Of a stretch of 64,000 nucleotides of DNA, positions 11,801 through 22,914 are shown piece by piece. Under the pieces are notes generated by a model that had not been told where the DNA came from, made no database searches, and saw only the letters and a program-made list of their open reading frames with translations. A program made the position numbers and the translations under genes. Where the stretch lies: positions 186,001 through 250,000 of the forward strand of contig JANBPK010000810.1 of the NCBI GenBank assembly GCA_027579435.1, written 5' to 3'. The stretch is from Candolleomyces eurysporus. Its lineage: Eukaryota > Basidiomycota > Agaricomycetes > Agaricales > Psathyrellaceae. Position 1 is the first letter of the stretch; each line of letters starts with the position of its first letter.

Positions 11801-13021
11801 AGATCCATTTCAAGTGAATTGACAATTGAAACCGAGGGTTTGAATGTTGCTTACCCTGCCAACAATGAACGCCTTCCAAAGAAGTGGATTTCCGATGTTC
11901 GAAGCAAGACATGTGAAGGCGGAAATGAAGGCTTGAGCGTAAAAGACCTGTGAGGGCCACGACGATGACCTCCAATGGCTCAAAATGAGCGCCACGGCTT
12001 GTTTCGTACTTCCAGCCCCAAACTCGTGGGCACGGTGCGTGACCTGCAAAAGAACGCATAATAGAACAACTATCGTCATGAATAACGTCAAACGAAGCAT
12101 ATCCTCCAGATGAGACGGACGAACCAAGTATTGCCACAGAAGTCCAAGAGTGATAACATCGTTTTCTGAGTTTGGCCCGCCCACGTCACCTTTCGCCATC
12201 TGCATGCTTTGGAGCATCTGAGCCTCTCGTGCAGCTTTCGGTTCATCCTGAAGTATCATCGTCAAGTTCATTGAAAGGCTGTCTAGGTGTTCCCTAACGC
12301 CTCTTTCGAGCTCTGGCTTTTGAAGGACTAAGGTGACCGCATTCATCTGTTCCCAAGCGTCGGCTATTGTGACCTGCGACATGTCATTGACACACGACAA
12401 AAGGTGAACCAGGAGCTTTCCAGAATTCTTTCTCAGCTTTTGAGATCGGTGGGTGGGGGGCATGCTATATGCCCAGTGCATGAGGCCGAGACAGCGCCGG
12501 ACATTCAGAAGGATATGCAGAGGGTCTTCAGAGCTGGATACGAGCGAGCCCAAAGGCAGGTGACCAGACTCTTCGTGGATCGTCACGGCTAGATCACAGA
12601 GAAAATCAAGAGTCGCCTCTGCGTTGAGCCCTGTCGAAGTCACGGTCTTATAGGCGTCAAGGAAGGTCGATCCGTAAACGGGCAGGGGAAGAATGCCATC
12701 TTGAATTGCAGTTTTCAGATAGCTGTTCAGCCCGGGGTCCGCTGGATATGATTGATATAATACGAGAACGGAATCTGGCCAATGGAGTGGTGTCATGACA
12801 AGACCACCATATCGTTGTGGAGAACTGGACGCACTGCTGATCTGCTTCGCAATCTCCTCGTCTGAGCTGATCATAGGGTTCTGAGCGATGAATGTTTTGC
12901 ACAGATGCAACCACTAGATATTTGATGTAAATGTATTCAACCAAATATCAAGCACCCTACTCACTCTGGTTGCAGATATCCCACTCTGGAAGCAATTCCT
13001 AGTAATGTCTGAAAAAGACAT
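8852..13021 (-). CDS. MED5: Mediator complex subunit 5 (Med5/Nut1)
   Basis: Fungal-specific Mediator tail subunit that links activators to RNA polymerase II. The start at 13021 (MSFSDITRNCFQSGISATR) runs into an intron, then WLHLCKTFI. Recognised stretches are DSVLVLYQSYP, LPLPVYGSTFLDAY, LDFLCDLAV, then in the middle LLNGVSYFTEPLLNWTLVGV, which I associate with the family, and SVLRYLADKP. The whole is alpha-helical repeat-like with many short introns. Near the C-terminus (about 9460-9655) is a low-complexity insert rich in Asn, Thr, Gly and Ser, followed by ADPWIHYPQAKIHEAF and a conserved-looking tail ending FPYFSGELST. Exons between 10460 and 11800 are short and I did not fix every boundary. 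The assignment rests on memory of family sequence, not on a domain search. Confidence 0.8.
9466..9655 (-). repeat. Asn/Thr/Ser/Gly low-complexity insert in Med5
   Basis: About 60 residues are nearly all N, T, G, S, A and P (for example GNSNNNNANNANTTDN), made of AAC/AAT-rich codons. It starts next to an intron boundary. It is likely a disordered, prion-like spacer. Confidence 0.85.
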
Positions 13022-13344
13022 GGCCGGGGTTTGTTTCTAGTCGATCGTGACCGCACTACCGAATGTGACTATGAACCCGACCTTTACTCGTTCTGGGGGG
13101 CGCAAACAATTGGTGAAGGAGATGATGGTCAAGTGCAAAGCAGTCTTGAACGCGACTGCCGCCCGCTGTTCGTTGCACGCGCAGCTCACGTGCTCACCCA
13201 TCCCATTTTTGGGAAAGCCGGCCTCGGTAAACAATCCCTGAGTCGGGTCTCAAGCTTTCGAGCATGTTCTACGCAAAAGGACGAGAAACGCTGGACAAAA
13301 AATGTATTCGCGACTGAATATCATAGAAAAAATTATGTTTCCCT
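13022..13344. other. Spacer between gene A and Med5
   Basis: 323 bp between the stop of gene A and the start of Med5, both on the minus strand. It must hold the Med5 promoter. I see no clear TATA element or coding signal. Confidence 0.5.
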
Positions 13345-14877
13345 CTATCCGTGGTTTACGGAATTCACCATGTCCTTCCGAAGTACCTCATCCCTCAACG
13401 CCAAGAACTGAGCAGAGTCGGGGCAATGAGAAGAAGAGAGTCGGAAGGAGAGTTCATGTCGTTTATGCGTAAGCATCCGCTAATAAATCCAAGTGAAGGC
13501 CTATGACTTACTCTTCGCTCCTCGGCCACAGTCTTCTCTTCCAGTTTCTTGTTGTTACCCTCCATATGCACCAATAAGGTCTAGCCGTGACGATCAGCAA
13601 ATATTCAGCCACCGTAGCGGTAGAAGAGATAGAAGAGGAGAGCGACGGAGAAAGAGGAATAAATGACAAAGAAGAATGCTCTGACCGACCGACGGGAATT
13701 CAAAAGAAAGTCGGATACGGTCAATTTACCAGTACGCCGTTGCCACACCGACTCGAAAAGCGGAACAACTCTCGCAATTAGGCACAAAGAAGAGATATCC
13801 AGAGGCTCCACCCCAGTACGTTGCCGTTTGAAGCGAAAATAGGACTAGCCCGGAATAGTGGAGGAAGAGGAAGAAGTTGAGAAACTCACCCTGATAGAGC
13901 GGCTGTCAAGTCCACGATAGGATTCGACCCGACGCAGTGGCACTGGATTGGCGCCCAACAGGCTAAATTGGTCATGGAGGTACATGACGTATTGCTCTAG
14001 ACATTCGAGGTAGTACCTCTTCTTCTCATGCGAGGATATTGTGTCGCTAAAGTCATTGCTCTGAGTAGGCTTCGAAACGACGAGAACATTACTCACTTGA
14101 CCGTTGCAGTTTCAGGAAGAATGCTGACGGAGCTGGAGCGACTTGCTGGACGAGTGCTGCGTGGAGTCTCTACAGTCTGCTCTAGATGCGGATTTTCACT
14201 CGGTTCGGGGCTTGCGCTGTAGGCCGGAGACGCGGCGGAAGAAACGATGGGACCTCGCATCGCGCTAGAGTCATCGTTTGCTGCCAGCTCGACCAAAAGC
14301 TCACTTGGAGTCGGAAAAGTCGAAGCCTGCGTCATAGACGGTTGCCTCTGCGCGCCGAACCAACTTTGAGATGCGTCCACGTTACCAAAAACAGGTGCGG
14401 TGGAATAATCAACGCTCGCATAATATCCCGGTTGGTTGGCGGCCTCAGCTGTTGTCTCGCTGCCATCGGATGAAAAACAGCCACCGTCACCAAACTGGGG
14501 CCCCAGCAAAATGGGAACGGGAGCGTGCACTATAGGCGCAGGCTGCATCATCTCGTGCTGTGCCAGTGGTGGGCCCGATACATACGGTTCGGCTGAGTAC
14601 GTTGGCAATGTTTCATAGTAGTAATTCGCATGTGGCATCCTGAGGTTATACTGTTCTTGCACCACCTCAGGCGCGTACGACGCGACCTCGTGTTGCTGCT
14701 GGTACTGCTTGGTAAATTTAGCAAAGTTCAAGACCATGAAGTGTGTTCCAAACTTACAAAGGGGAACTGCTGCTGGTGGACCCGGGGTGGGTAGACAGCG
14801 TACATTTGCTGTGTGAGATGAAAGTCCATGGCTGCGTCAATGTCAATGAGGGGTGAAGGAGAGATAATTGACTGCAT
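13345..14877 (-). CDS. Unknown basidiomycete protein A, C-terminal domain shared with its neighbour
   Basis: Not a named family to me. The start at 14877 gives MQSIISPSPLIDIDAAMDF; a Gln/Tyr/Pro-rich disordered N-half follows (QYQQQHEVASYAPEVVQ, then Ser/Pro-rich sequence). The conserved part is helical: EKKRYYLECLEQYVMYLHDQ, then NPVPLRRVESYRGLDSRSIR, then after a 309-bp intron (13581-13889) TLLVHMEGNNKKLEEKTV and FLALRDEVLRKDM, ending VNSVNHG. Positions LE..I/V..LH.Q, PVP, Y.GL.S and the following helix align with gene B on the other strand. The N-half suggests a regulator or scaffold, but no DNA-binding motif is visible. An upstream exon reaching about 15121 cannot be excluded. Confidence 0.75.
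13581..13889 (-). other. Unusually long intron in gene A
   Basis: Donor GTGAGT after SRSIR and acceptor CTAG before TLLVHME give 309 nt. Most other introns in the window are 50-90 nt. It splits the shared domain. No second gene is evident inside it. Confidence 0.65.
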
Positions 14878-15803
14878 CCGAGCCTTTTGTGGAGGCGGGC
14901 TGGGACCCACATTGGGCGACAGATCCTGGGCCACGATAAATTAGAAACGAAGCTGAAGAATTCCTGGATTTGGGAATGGTGTGTCTATTTAGAGATCCGA
15001 TCAACGATTCCTGACCGCAACCCGACGAGATTCTCCAGCAACGGTCCTCCTTCTCTCTCTTTTCTTCGTGTTTCAAGTCCTTGAGAAAAGGAATGGGGAG
15101 CCCATCATGCATCATGGCCAATTACTAAAAGCTAATCAACACTTTTCCGCCACAGGCAGTCCCGGTGGGGCGTCTTGTATTCCTTTGCCCGACCGTATCC
15201 GTGCCCGGACGTACCGTCCCCAGGTCAAGATACAGGCCCCAAATCACGCAAGAATGTTCTTGAGTGGCAGTAGACATATGGTCACCCGTCAGGAACTGCC
15301 CAGTACCAGCGTTATAGGTCGACAGAGTCCCACGGTTCCAGCGCAAGAAGCAGGGACAAAATCTCACTCGCAACGGGGTGTCGAGGGGTTTCCTGGCTTT
15401 GAGGTTCTGCATTCCCAAAAGAGCGGGCTGCTCGCAAATGGAGATCCGGGCATAAATCAGATCGCACGGAATCGCTGAGCCAACACAGGGCTTGACTTTT
15501 CGCCACCAGGCCAAATTCCAGGGGATGGGCGCGATGGCGAGGTCTCTCAGCTCGCAATCGACCGAGAAACTTTCAGACTTTCGAAACGGTGAAGTCAGGA
15601 TGGAGTACGGGGGGGGACCCGCTCTCCAAACAATTTGCCTGGCTTCCTGTTTCAGTCCCAGATCCAGATCCGGCTTCTCTTGCCAGATCCTCCCAGATCT
15701 GGACGCGGATCGAGTCGCTCTTGACATTTATACGTCTCATTCGAACGAATATATATTGCCTTTTTATTTGCTTTTATCCTTCTCACCTCTTTATTCTCTA
15801 GCA
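14878..15803. promoter_or_regulatory. Divergent promoter region of genes A and B
   Basis: 926 bp between two divergent start codons. It contains four CCAGATC copies (15658-15702) and a TATA-like run (ATATATAT near 15749-15756) about 50 bp before gene B. A 200-codon minus-strand frame (15125-15727) spans much of it, but it has no recognisable domain and I do not call it a gene. Confidence 0.5.
15658..15702. repeat. Cluster of four CCAGATC motifs including a 10-bp palindrome
   Basis: CCAGATC occurs at 15658, 15664, 15683 and 15693. The last is part of the perfect palindrome CCAGATCTGG (15693-15702). The cluster lies 102-146 bp upstream of the gene B start and could be a regulatory site for the divergent pair. 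Confidence 0.7.
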
Positions 15804-16704
15804 ATGGCCACCGTAGGCAAAAGCCACTCCTATATCTATCCTCAGGCTAGTTCCCCAGCTGGCTCGAGTAGCACCAGCTCTTCAGACAGCTCTACAACGA
15901 CGCCAACGGAAGACTACCCACCACCACCTCCATACTCTCCTGGACCAGGCTACCGCGAACTAGATTTTCAAGTAAAAGCACCGAACTCTTATCCTCCTTT
16001 GACTACAACCCAGCCCATTGGCGATCCAGCAAAATACGCTTCTCGAAAATCCCGTATTCAAATAGCACATCCCTACGCGAGACTCGTCGCGAAAAAAAGG
16101 CGAAGTCAAACGCCGAAAAATCTGGAATCACGCGCTCGAAAAATCTCTCTTCACACCATTCGAAATGTACGTGAAAGAGAGCGCGTCTACGCTTTTCAAT
16201 TTTCGCAATGCTGAAGGACTTTCTTTTACCCCCTTAGTTCGACGCTGGGTGCACCCCACCGTCGCGGCATTTACACTGCGAGTCTCGAACGTCACATCGA
16301 CGAGCTACATGAGCAACTTCTTGGGTGCGTTGTCCATTACACAATACGCGAACGGACGATCAACTGACATTCATCGTACTTCATTCTTCCCGGCAGGATC
16401 GGCTACTATCCTGTACCCTTCGAAGACTTGAAACCCTATAAAGGACTCAACTCTAAAACTGCTAAGGTTTGTTTCGCCCTCGTCCCTCTTTTCCTTTATC
16501 TAAACGGACTCGGTTGGGTTCACGTAGAGCATGGTTGCAAGCTTGCAACACAGTGCGTCCGTATCCAAACTCAAATTACTTGAACTCGAGCGCGCCGTAA
16601 GTGTATCTCTGTTAAACCTCCAAACCTCGTTACCGTGCTCGAATTCTTACTTCTCCCCCATCCTCCGCCAGAACCAGGACCTCCAAGCCGTCTTGAAACG
16701 GTAG
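15804..16704 (+). CDS. Unknown basidiomycete protein B, paralogue of protein A in its C-terminal half
   Basis: A small protein type I recall as frequent and multi-copy in Agaricomycetes, with unknown role. Exons are 15804-16171, 16238-16324, 16397-16466, 16528-16596 and 16672-16704. The N-half is Ser/Thr/Pro-rich with DYPPPPPYSPGPGY. The conserved half starts at HPYARLVAKK and ends in YTASLERHIDELHEQLLG, YYPVPFEDLKPYKGLNSKTA, KSMVASLQHSASVSKLKL and LLELERANQDL, a coiled-coil-like helix. As written, the A7 run at 16092-16098 breaks the frame; with six A the reading continues as VAKKGEVKRRKIWNHALEKS and splices correctly at 16171. Its 3' end converges on the golgin. Confidence 0.78.
16092..16098 (+). 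other. A7 run that breaks the frame of gene B
   Basis: With seven A the exon reads into a frame whose donor phase does not match exon 2. With six A both the sequence (KIWNHALEKS) and the splice phase at GAAAT|GTACGT fit. Either one base is surplus or the allele is broken. Confidence 0.75.
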
Positions 16705-17052
16705 CCTTGTCTCCCACCTCGCAAACGTCCCTACCGTCCGCCATAGTATCTGAATAATTTTGATAGTCCAACGTATAATCATTAGTACCCCAACGAGATG
16801 TGTACACGTAGCTCGTAAAGTAATAAGAAGGATCTGCCAGCAGCATCTAAAAAAGCAAAAGGAAACGGGATATCAAGAGAACACTTGGTAAATAAGCACG
16901 GTCGAATTAATGATCAACGACGAGTTTACGGTTTTATCGAAGCTGAAGCGCGCCCATCGTCGAACGCTCGCTTCCGTGAGCAGAATGAAGCTCGCACACG
17001 CGTGGCCATTGAAATGAACAGAGAACTGGAACGAGTGTAGTATAGATAGCAT
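16705..17052. other. 3' flanks of gene B and the golgin
   Basis: 348 bp between two converging stops. A 35-codon plus-strand frame at about 16910-17020 and a 91-codon minus-strand frame (16571-16846) are open, but neither has support as a gene. Confidence 0.45.
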
Positions 17053-20000
17053 TTACACTTTTGCCATTAGCCGGCGCGTCTCCTGAGGCGTAAAATGAAG
17101 AATAATCGAAATAACCTTGACGAGATTCGGCTAATAGCAGACGGTTAGCAAACGGTATTACTGCGAGAACCCGATGCAGCCATCTGCAAGAACACTCACC
17201 CTCATTTCCTTGTGTTCTAAGAACTGAAGTATGACGTTGCGAAGATACTCCAAATTGACTTCTTCCTCGTTTTTGTTGGTCGATGTCGAACTNGGGCGCT
17301 GGGGACGCAGGTCGCGGAGATAGCTCTGATGCAGCAGAGACAGCCGGGCTCTGCGGCTCGTTGTCCGAGACTCGATTCCAGTACCCGACCCCAGGATTGC
17401 GCTGGCGCTCGAGCAGCGCGGCGGACGATTGGACCTTTCTTAGTTCTTCTCGAAGAGTCTAAACCACGTAAAATGATCAAGATCAGATAGATCAGTCAGT
17501 ATCTTCGTCTTCAGGCACCTGACAGAAATGACAAACCTTATTTCCCTGCTTCAATTGAGCCTCTCGAGATTTGTATTCCTCTGCTTGTTTTTCCAGCAAC
17601 GAGGTCTTGAGACGGAGTTCTTCGTCCTGATCTTTCGCCGCTCTCTGATTGGAGAAGTAGTTTCGATCAGAAAAAAAAACATTTCGCCAATTTGGATCAG
17701 ACAAGTTCGCCGTACCTTGAGATCTTGGATCTTGTCCTGGAGGGCAGGAACATCCAACAGCTGTTCCTTGAGGATCCGGACTTCTTCCCTGGCACGGCCG
17801 AGGTCAGCCTTCAGCTGCTCCACCACGTTGATGTCCTGCTCTCGAGATTTGGCAGCGCTCCCCAATACAGCCTTCAACTCCTCCAGTTCCTTCACTTTCT
17901 CCTTCAGCTTACGACTCCAGTTCGCCTCACTCTCGCTGCGCTCTTTTTCCAAAACGGACACACTCCGCTTCATCTCGGCCAGTCTCAATTCGTACTTTGA
18001 CTCGGTGGCCGAGACCATCTGCGCAATGTCGCTGGCAGACGTCACTGGTTCCCGAGCCCTAGCTTCCTGTTCCCGCTGATAGTCGGCATACTCTTCCCTG
18101 ATTAGACCGAGTCGATCGTTCGCTTCATGGAGCTGATACTCCAATTCCGTGTTCTGATGTTGCAAATTCTCCAAATGGCCCTGCGCAGACTCTGTCTCAG
18201 CTTGTTTGACCTGCAGCTGCTCAAAGAACACGTTCTTGTCCCTCGTCACGTTATTCAGTGAATTCTCCAACGTGGATATCTGAGAGCTCTTCGCTGCCAG
18301 CTCTTTCGAATGCGAACTCTAAAAGCGAAACCGAGCAGTGCAGTCAGCAAAAGTGAAAATTATGCCTAAAACTTCACGTCCAAACTAACCTTCAAGGTTA
18401 TAATCTCCAACTCCAACTGACCCTTGACAGCCGCCATCTCCTTCTCATATCTCTCCTTCATCAGGGTCATTTCTCTCTCGAAATGAGCCTTCTGCGCGGC
18501 TGCCATTTTCTCTTTCTCAATCTGAACGAGCTCCAGTTCTTGCTGAAGTTTCAGCTTTTCAACGTGGTCCTTCTCCTTCTCGCCCCTGTCTCTATCCTTC
18601 GCCGCCGCCGCCTCCTTCAACGCATCCTCCTTCTCTTTCTCCGCTTTCACAAGCTTCTGCCGCACAGTCTTCAGCAAACTGATCGCTTTGACGCGTTTCT
18701 CTTCTTCCTCCCTTGCTAGGGTCTTGAATTTCTCGATATCAGATTCTAGCTGTTTGGTGTCAGTTTTGTCGGATGCGAGCCTTTCCTCCACTTGTGTGAT
18801 AGCCTTTTCGGAAGCCTGGAATAGAGCTTCGGTTTCTGCAAGTTGCGTACGCAGCTTTTCGATCTGATCGCTCTGCGATTTGGATTCGAGGCGGTGGACG
18901 TCGCGCAGTTCTTCTAGCCGTTCTTCATAGTCTAAAGTATGCGCACAATTGACATATGTTCTCCTGTAAAGAGTCTAATGGCAGACACTCACTAGATAGT
19001 TTGCCGTTGAGAAGTTTGATTTCGTTTTGAAAGATCTAAACGATGCACATTATTATTCGTTGCGAAACCAATGACAACAACACGATATAGCTCACCTCTT
19101 GCTTGGACTTGAGATTCTTCAAATAATCTCGGAGCCCAGAACTATCTTGAATCGTATCGATAGGCGTGAGCTCTTTCAAGACAGAGTCAGCGGCCACTTT
19201 CTCAGCTTGCAGACGCTTGAACGACGTCGACACATCTGAATGAACCCCATCATTAATTTCATTACCCAGAAGAACAACGGCGGAGAAAACGTACCGGTAA
19301 AGCGCTGCTCAACTAGCTTCAGCCGCTGTTGCAGTTCTTCCACACCAATACCCTTGGGTTTCGGCTCTTCGATAGGCACGGATTTCTCTTGCACCTTCGT
19401 CTCCTCCGAAAGCGGTTCGAGTGCCTTGTCTTCCGCGTCGCTGGATTCGGATACCGACGTCGGACTGGGTTCTGCTGGAGCTGCCTGAGATACTGCAGGT
19501 TCAGCGGTCTCTGGTGGTGGCACTGGCGCCTCTGGTTCAGGTGAGGACTCATCCTTCACAGGAGGTATCGCGGCACTTTCAGGTGAGGATAAAGGTGAGC
19601 TCTCCTCCTGAGTTTCCTGCGATCCAAGCGGCAGTGAGGGTGACGGCTGAGCAGACTCGTTTAAAGCTTCCTGGGCATCGGTGTCGGATCCAGCAGGTGG
19701 AGAGGTTTCCTTGCTCTTCTCTTCATCCTCCTTCTTCGTCGCTTCACCATCTCCAGGTTCCTTTTGGTCTTGGTCTTCTTTGAGGACATGGTTTCCTTCC
19801 TCTTCCTTCGCTTCAACAACTGGTGGCTCCTCTTTGGGCTGAGCTTCCTGCACTGCCGTTGCCACAGCAGTCGGTGGTGAAGCTGTCTCCTTCTTCTCGA
19901 GTTCAAGTTCTGGAATCGCGGCGATAGATACATGACCCTCCGAGCCTTGAAGAGTAGGGTCACTACTCTCACCACCCGCTGGCAGAGCCGGGGACTGCGG

Positions 20001-20450
20001 TAGTGGTGTAGAAGCCGGAGATGCCAACACTCCGCGTTTCTGAGCAACGCTCTTCGTTAGAGGCGGCGTTGAGGAACTACCGGATGGCTTCTTCGATGGG
20101 TCCGGAGGGGGCGACGACGAAGCAGGCGAAGAGCTCTCCGAAATCGCATGATGCGTCGCCCTCCTCAACCGTTCCTCCAAAGTCGACTTCCGAGCCTGGT
20201 TTGGGTTCGACGGCGACGGTGAGGCTCTGCCAGTCGGATTCTGCGGTGACGAAGACGCTGTTGTGGCTTCGGACGACCCCGACCGTTGGGACAGAGACTT
20301 TCTCAACGATGTCAAAGCATCTCCCGCCAGTTGGCCGGATGCCAAAGATTGGAGGTCGACTGAACGGCGTTCGCCGTCGGCTGTTGGAACAGTTGGAACG
20401 GGGACCTGCTGTGCTAGCTGTTCGACGGCCTGCCGGAATTGACTGAACAT
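17053..20450 (-). CDS. GRIP-domain golgin, long coiled coil (Imh1/Rud3-like)
   Basis: Predicted peripheral trans-Golgi tether for vesicles, held by its C-terminal GRIP domain to Arl-family GTPases. The start at 20450 is MFSQFRQAVEQLAQQV, an amphipathic helix. Next is about 300 residues of Ser/Pro/Glu-rich disordered sequence. From EELQQRLKLVEQRF to LKQGNKTLREELR it is nearly all coiled coil, with repeated E/K/L heptads and no long proline gaps. The last two exons give EEVNLEYLRNVILQFLEHKE and PNLVKVISIILHFTPQETRR, a GRIP motif with the conserved Tyr in place. An N at 17293 sits between coiled coil and GRIP; removing it restores the frame. Whether it is the Imh1 or the Rud3 orthologue is uncertain. 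Confidence 0.87.
17293..17293 (-). other. Single N breaking the golgin frame before the GRIP domain
   Basis: On the minus strand GCGCCCNAGTTCG must be read GCG CCC AGT TCG to enter NEEEVNLEYL. The N is therefore a surplus position; counted as a base, it would cut the GRIP domain off the protein. Confidence 0.8.
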
Positions 20451-21541
20451 AGTGTGATGGTTTCTGTTTTCCTAATGTCAAAAGACGATATTTCTTGTTC
20501 AACGTTAGCCTTTTGAGCCGGCGTCCGCGCGTTGATGAGAGTGGATGAGAGAAAGAGGTAATGTGGCTGTGGGAACCTCACTGCGTCACAGGCAGAAGCG
20601 CTGGCCCTCATAATGTTGAGGATTTATCGAGGGCGGCTTAAAATTGTAGTATATACCGTATTCTGGCTGGAATACATGAATGAGTTTTCGATAATCTATT
20701 ACTCTTCAACGTTGAGGACTGAAGCTTGAATTTCGAAAACCAAAGCAATGCGCCCTCAATAAAACTTATTAAAAGCAGTTCACTAACAACCATTACATAA
20801 GTTGATTAACTACAAGGCGGCAAACTTTGGAGAATATCCTTCAAGCGCATGTGCTCGATCTCTGCTTGAACTCAAGCTTTCCAAAGCCTGCAGCATGAAT
20901 TGTGCCGAACTAAAGGCCTCTCGAGAACCCCCCTTTCTGATGAGAGTGCTCCCTGTCTGCCAACAGTTTCTGTCCTGCGCTTCTCGAGATCTGGGAATTA
21001 GCCAAAAATGAGGGACGACAAGCCTCAGTAGGGTCTCTCCCGCGCTGGGGCCAGAGACCCATCGATTCTCCGGACTCCCCGTTACTCAGCATGGTTGAAC
21101 CCAAATTATGCTTGATATATTCTGCGGGTCAAGCAGCATTTGACCTTTCTTGCGTCCCAGCCTAAGTACGACCACCAAGATCATCTGTGTACTATGCTCT
21201 GAAAGAGATGTTCGAATGGAGCGACACGGCACCACCAGCCCCTGTAGCATCTCAGACATGCCTAGAATCCCTTTGCACTGGAACCAAAAACACTATCTTG
21301 TTTGTGGAAACCCCGTGGTGCGCCAAACCTAAGCTTGTCTCAGTAGGGAATAGGGCTTCGAGAAACCCGGTTCACTTTATAAGTGTGGGCAGGAGCGGCT
21401 TAGTCTTGCCTTCAACATTCATGAAGTCCGTCGAGGCGACATCAAAGAACTGAATAGAGGAATTACAGTAGGTCCGCCAACACTATAGCTGATTCCATTT
21501 TTTGAACGTTATCTTTTTGCTCTTCCCCAGTAATCATAGCT
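20451..21541. other. Intergenic region between the golgin and an unknown gene
   Basis: 1.1 kb between divergent starts. No gene is seen; frames are short. It has an inverted repeat with 8-bp arms, GGGTCTCT (21031-21038) and AGAGACCC (21053-21060). Confidence 0.5.
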
Positions 21542-22914
21542 ATGGCACAGGTCGACGTCGACGCGGATCGCTCCCAACAGCGCCCACTTGTGCACTCCTT
21601 GGTCTTGGCGCCCAACAACGCTTTGAGACACTTGGGGATGCACCGTAAATCGATTGAACGAGCTATCCACCACCCATGGACGAAGATGGATATCTGCGCA
21701 GGGTTCAACGAACGATTGTTAACGATACAATTGGACCGGACAGCTCCGATTGGGCGGCAAGGTCTCGCAGAAGAGATTCACATCTTACCCTCAAAGAATA
21801 TTATCCTTGGACCCTTTGCACTCAAAGCCATTGGAAAGGCATGCGCCCCCTTCGCTTCCGTCGTTACTATGCCATCTGGACACACTTGGAGACCGCCTGT
21901 ATACGACTCCAACGGCAAACGAGTTACAGGGCACTACCCGCTGCATTACGATGTCCCAGTCGCTCCCGACAAAGCCAGGGAGAAAGGTCTCGTTCTATCC
22001 GAAACATCGTTTGATCTTGTGCCTATCAGTAACGGGGACACTCATCAACCCTCCCACCACATCCATTTCGAAAGCGCAATCGCCGCCCATCGACCCTCAC
22101 AGTCTGATTCGCCCATGGAAGAACTCCAACTGAAGGGTGATTTCAATTTCAAGGCAAGTCCGTTCGCTGGCATATTTCAATATTTGCTCATCTGTTATTC
22201 AAGTTCATTCCTAGAAGGAGCTTCGACATCCAGTTTACTTCGCTGCAGTGCAAAGCGTATGCTTCCGAAGCCGCCGACTATCAGCATAACCTCCGTCACC
22301 TGAAACTCACACTCGAGGGACATGACCTCCGTTGGCATGTACACGAAGCTAGGCCAGAAGCCCCGCCGCTGGCATACACAGACTGGGTGGAGGTCGAAGA
22401 CCAACACCCCTTCTTCACAGCACTGCAAAAAACTGCCTCCAGTCTCTTTGGCCCACGCAGGACAATTTTATCCGACCAAATCGAGCAATGGTCCTGGTCG
22501 GGGGTTCTGTCGTGGGCCTTTGCGTTTCCAAGATTGACAGGCCGATCTGCCCTGGGCGGCATCGAATGGGCAGAAGAGCTCCTGCCAGTCGCTCATATGC
22601 AGCACTCACGAGTACCCGACAGCTGTGTATTTGTGCCACCACCTGGTCATTCGTGGTCCCCCAAAATGGACCTCGAAATCACATCCTTCTGGTCGATCCC
22701 TCGCACCAGAGACCACGAACAAAAACGAACGCCCTTCCGTTTCTCGAACCTCTGCCACCTGCTTGTTTTCGAGAACCTGCCGAAAGCGTTGGATGAAGAT
22801 CACGACGATCATAATGAAGACGCGGCGGAGGGTGGATCAGAGTACACCGTTTGCTGTCGGCACGTTATTTCTTCGGATGGGTTCGAGCCTGCCGCTAGCT
22901 CGAAGCAGCACTAG
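21542..22914 (+). CDS. Protein of unknown function
   Basis: I do not recognise this protein. Two exons are proposed: 21542-22153 and 22234-22914, joined by an 80-bp GC-AG intron (AAG|GCAAGT) that keeps phase, about 430 residues. The N-terminal part looks globular (FNERLLTIQLDRTAPIGRQG, PSKNIILGPFALKAIGKA). The second exon has HNLRHLKLTLEGHDLRWHVH, many Trp residues (WSWSGVLSWAFAFPRL) and CHLLVFENLPKAL, then an acidic patch (DEDHDDHNEDAAEGG). There is no signal peptide or membrane segment. Other frames are open over 21676-22133, so exon 1 is less certain than exon 2. Confidence 0.6.

Noticed and set aside
13919..13930. Minus-strand GGGTCGAATCC resembling a tRNA B box
   Set aside because: It encodes RVES of protein A; no tRNA fold.
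15125..15727. 200-codon minus-strand frame between genes A and B
   Set aside because: No domain, no splice signals and an overlapping plus-strand open frame of similar quality. Left as a possibility only.
16092..16098. Programmed ribosomal frameshift at the A7 run of gene B
   Set aside because: The same single-base surplus occurs in five other unrelated genes, several at N positions, so sequence error is simpler.
21676..22133. Alternative plus-strand frames in the unknown gene
   Set aside because: They end before the second exon and do not join it in phase; the frame from 21542 does.
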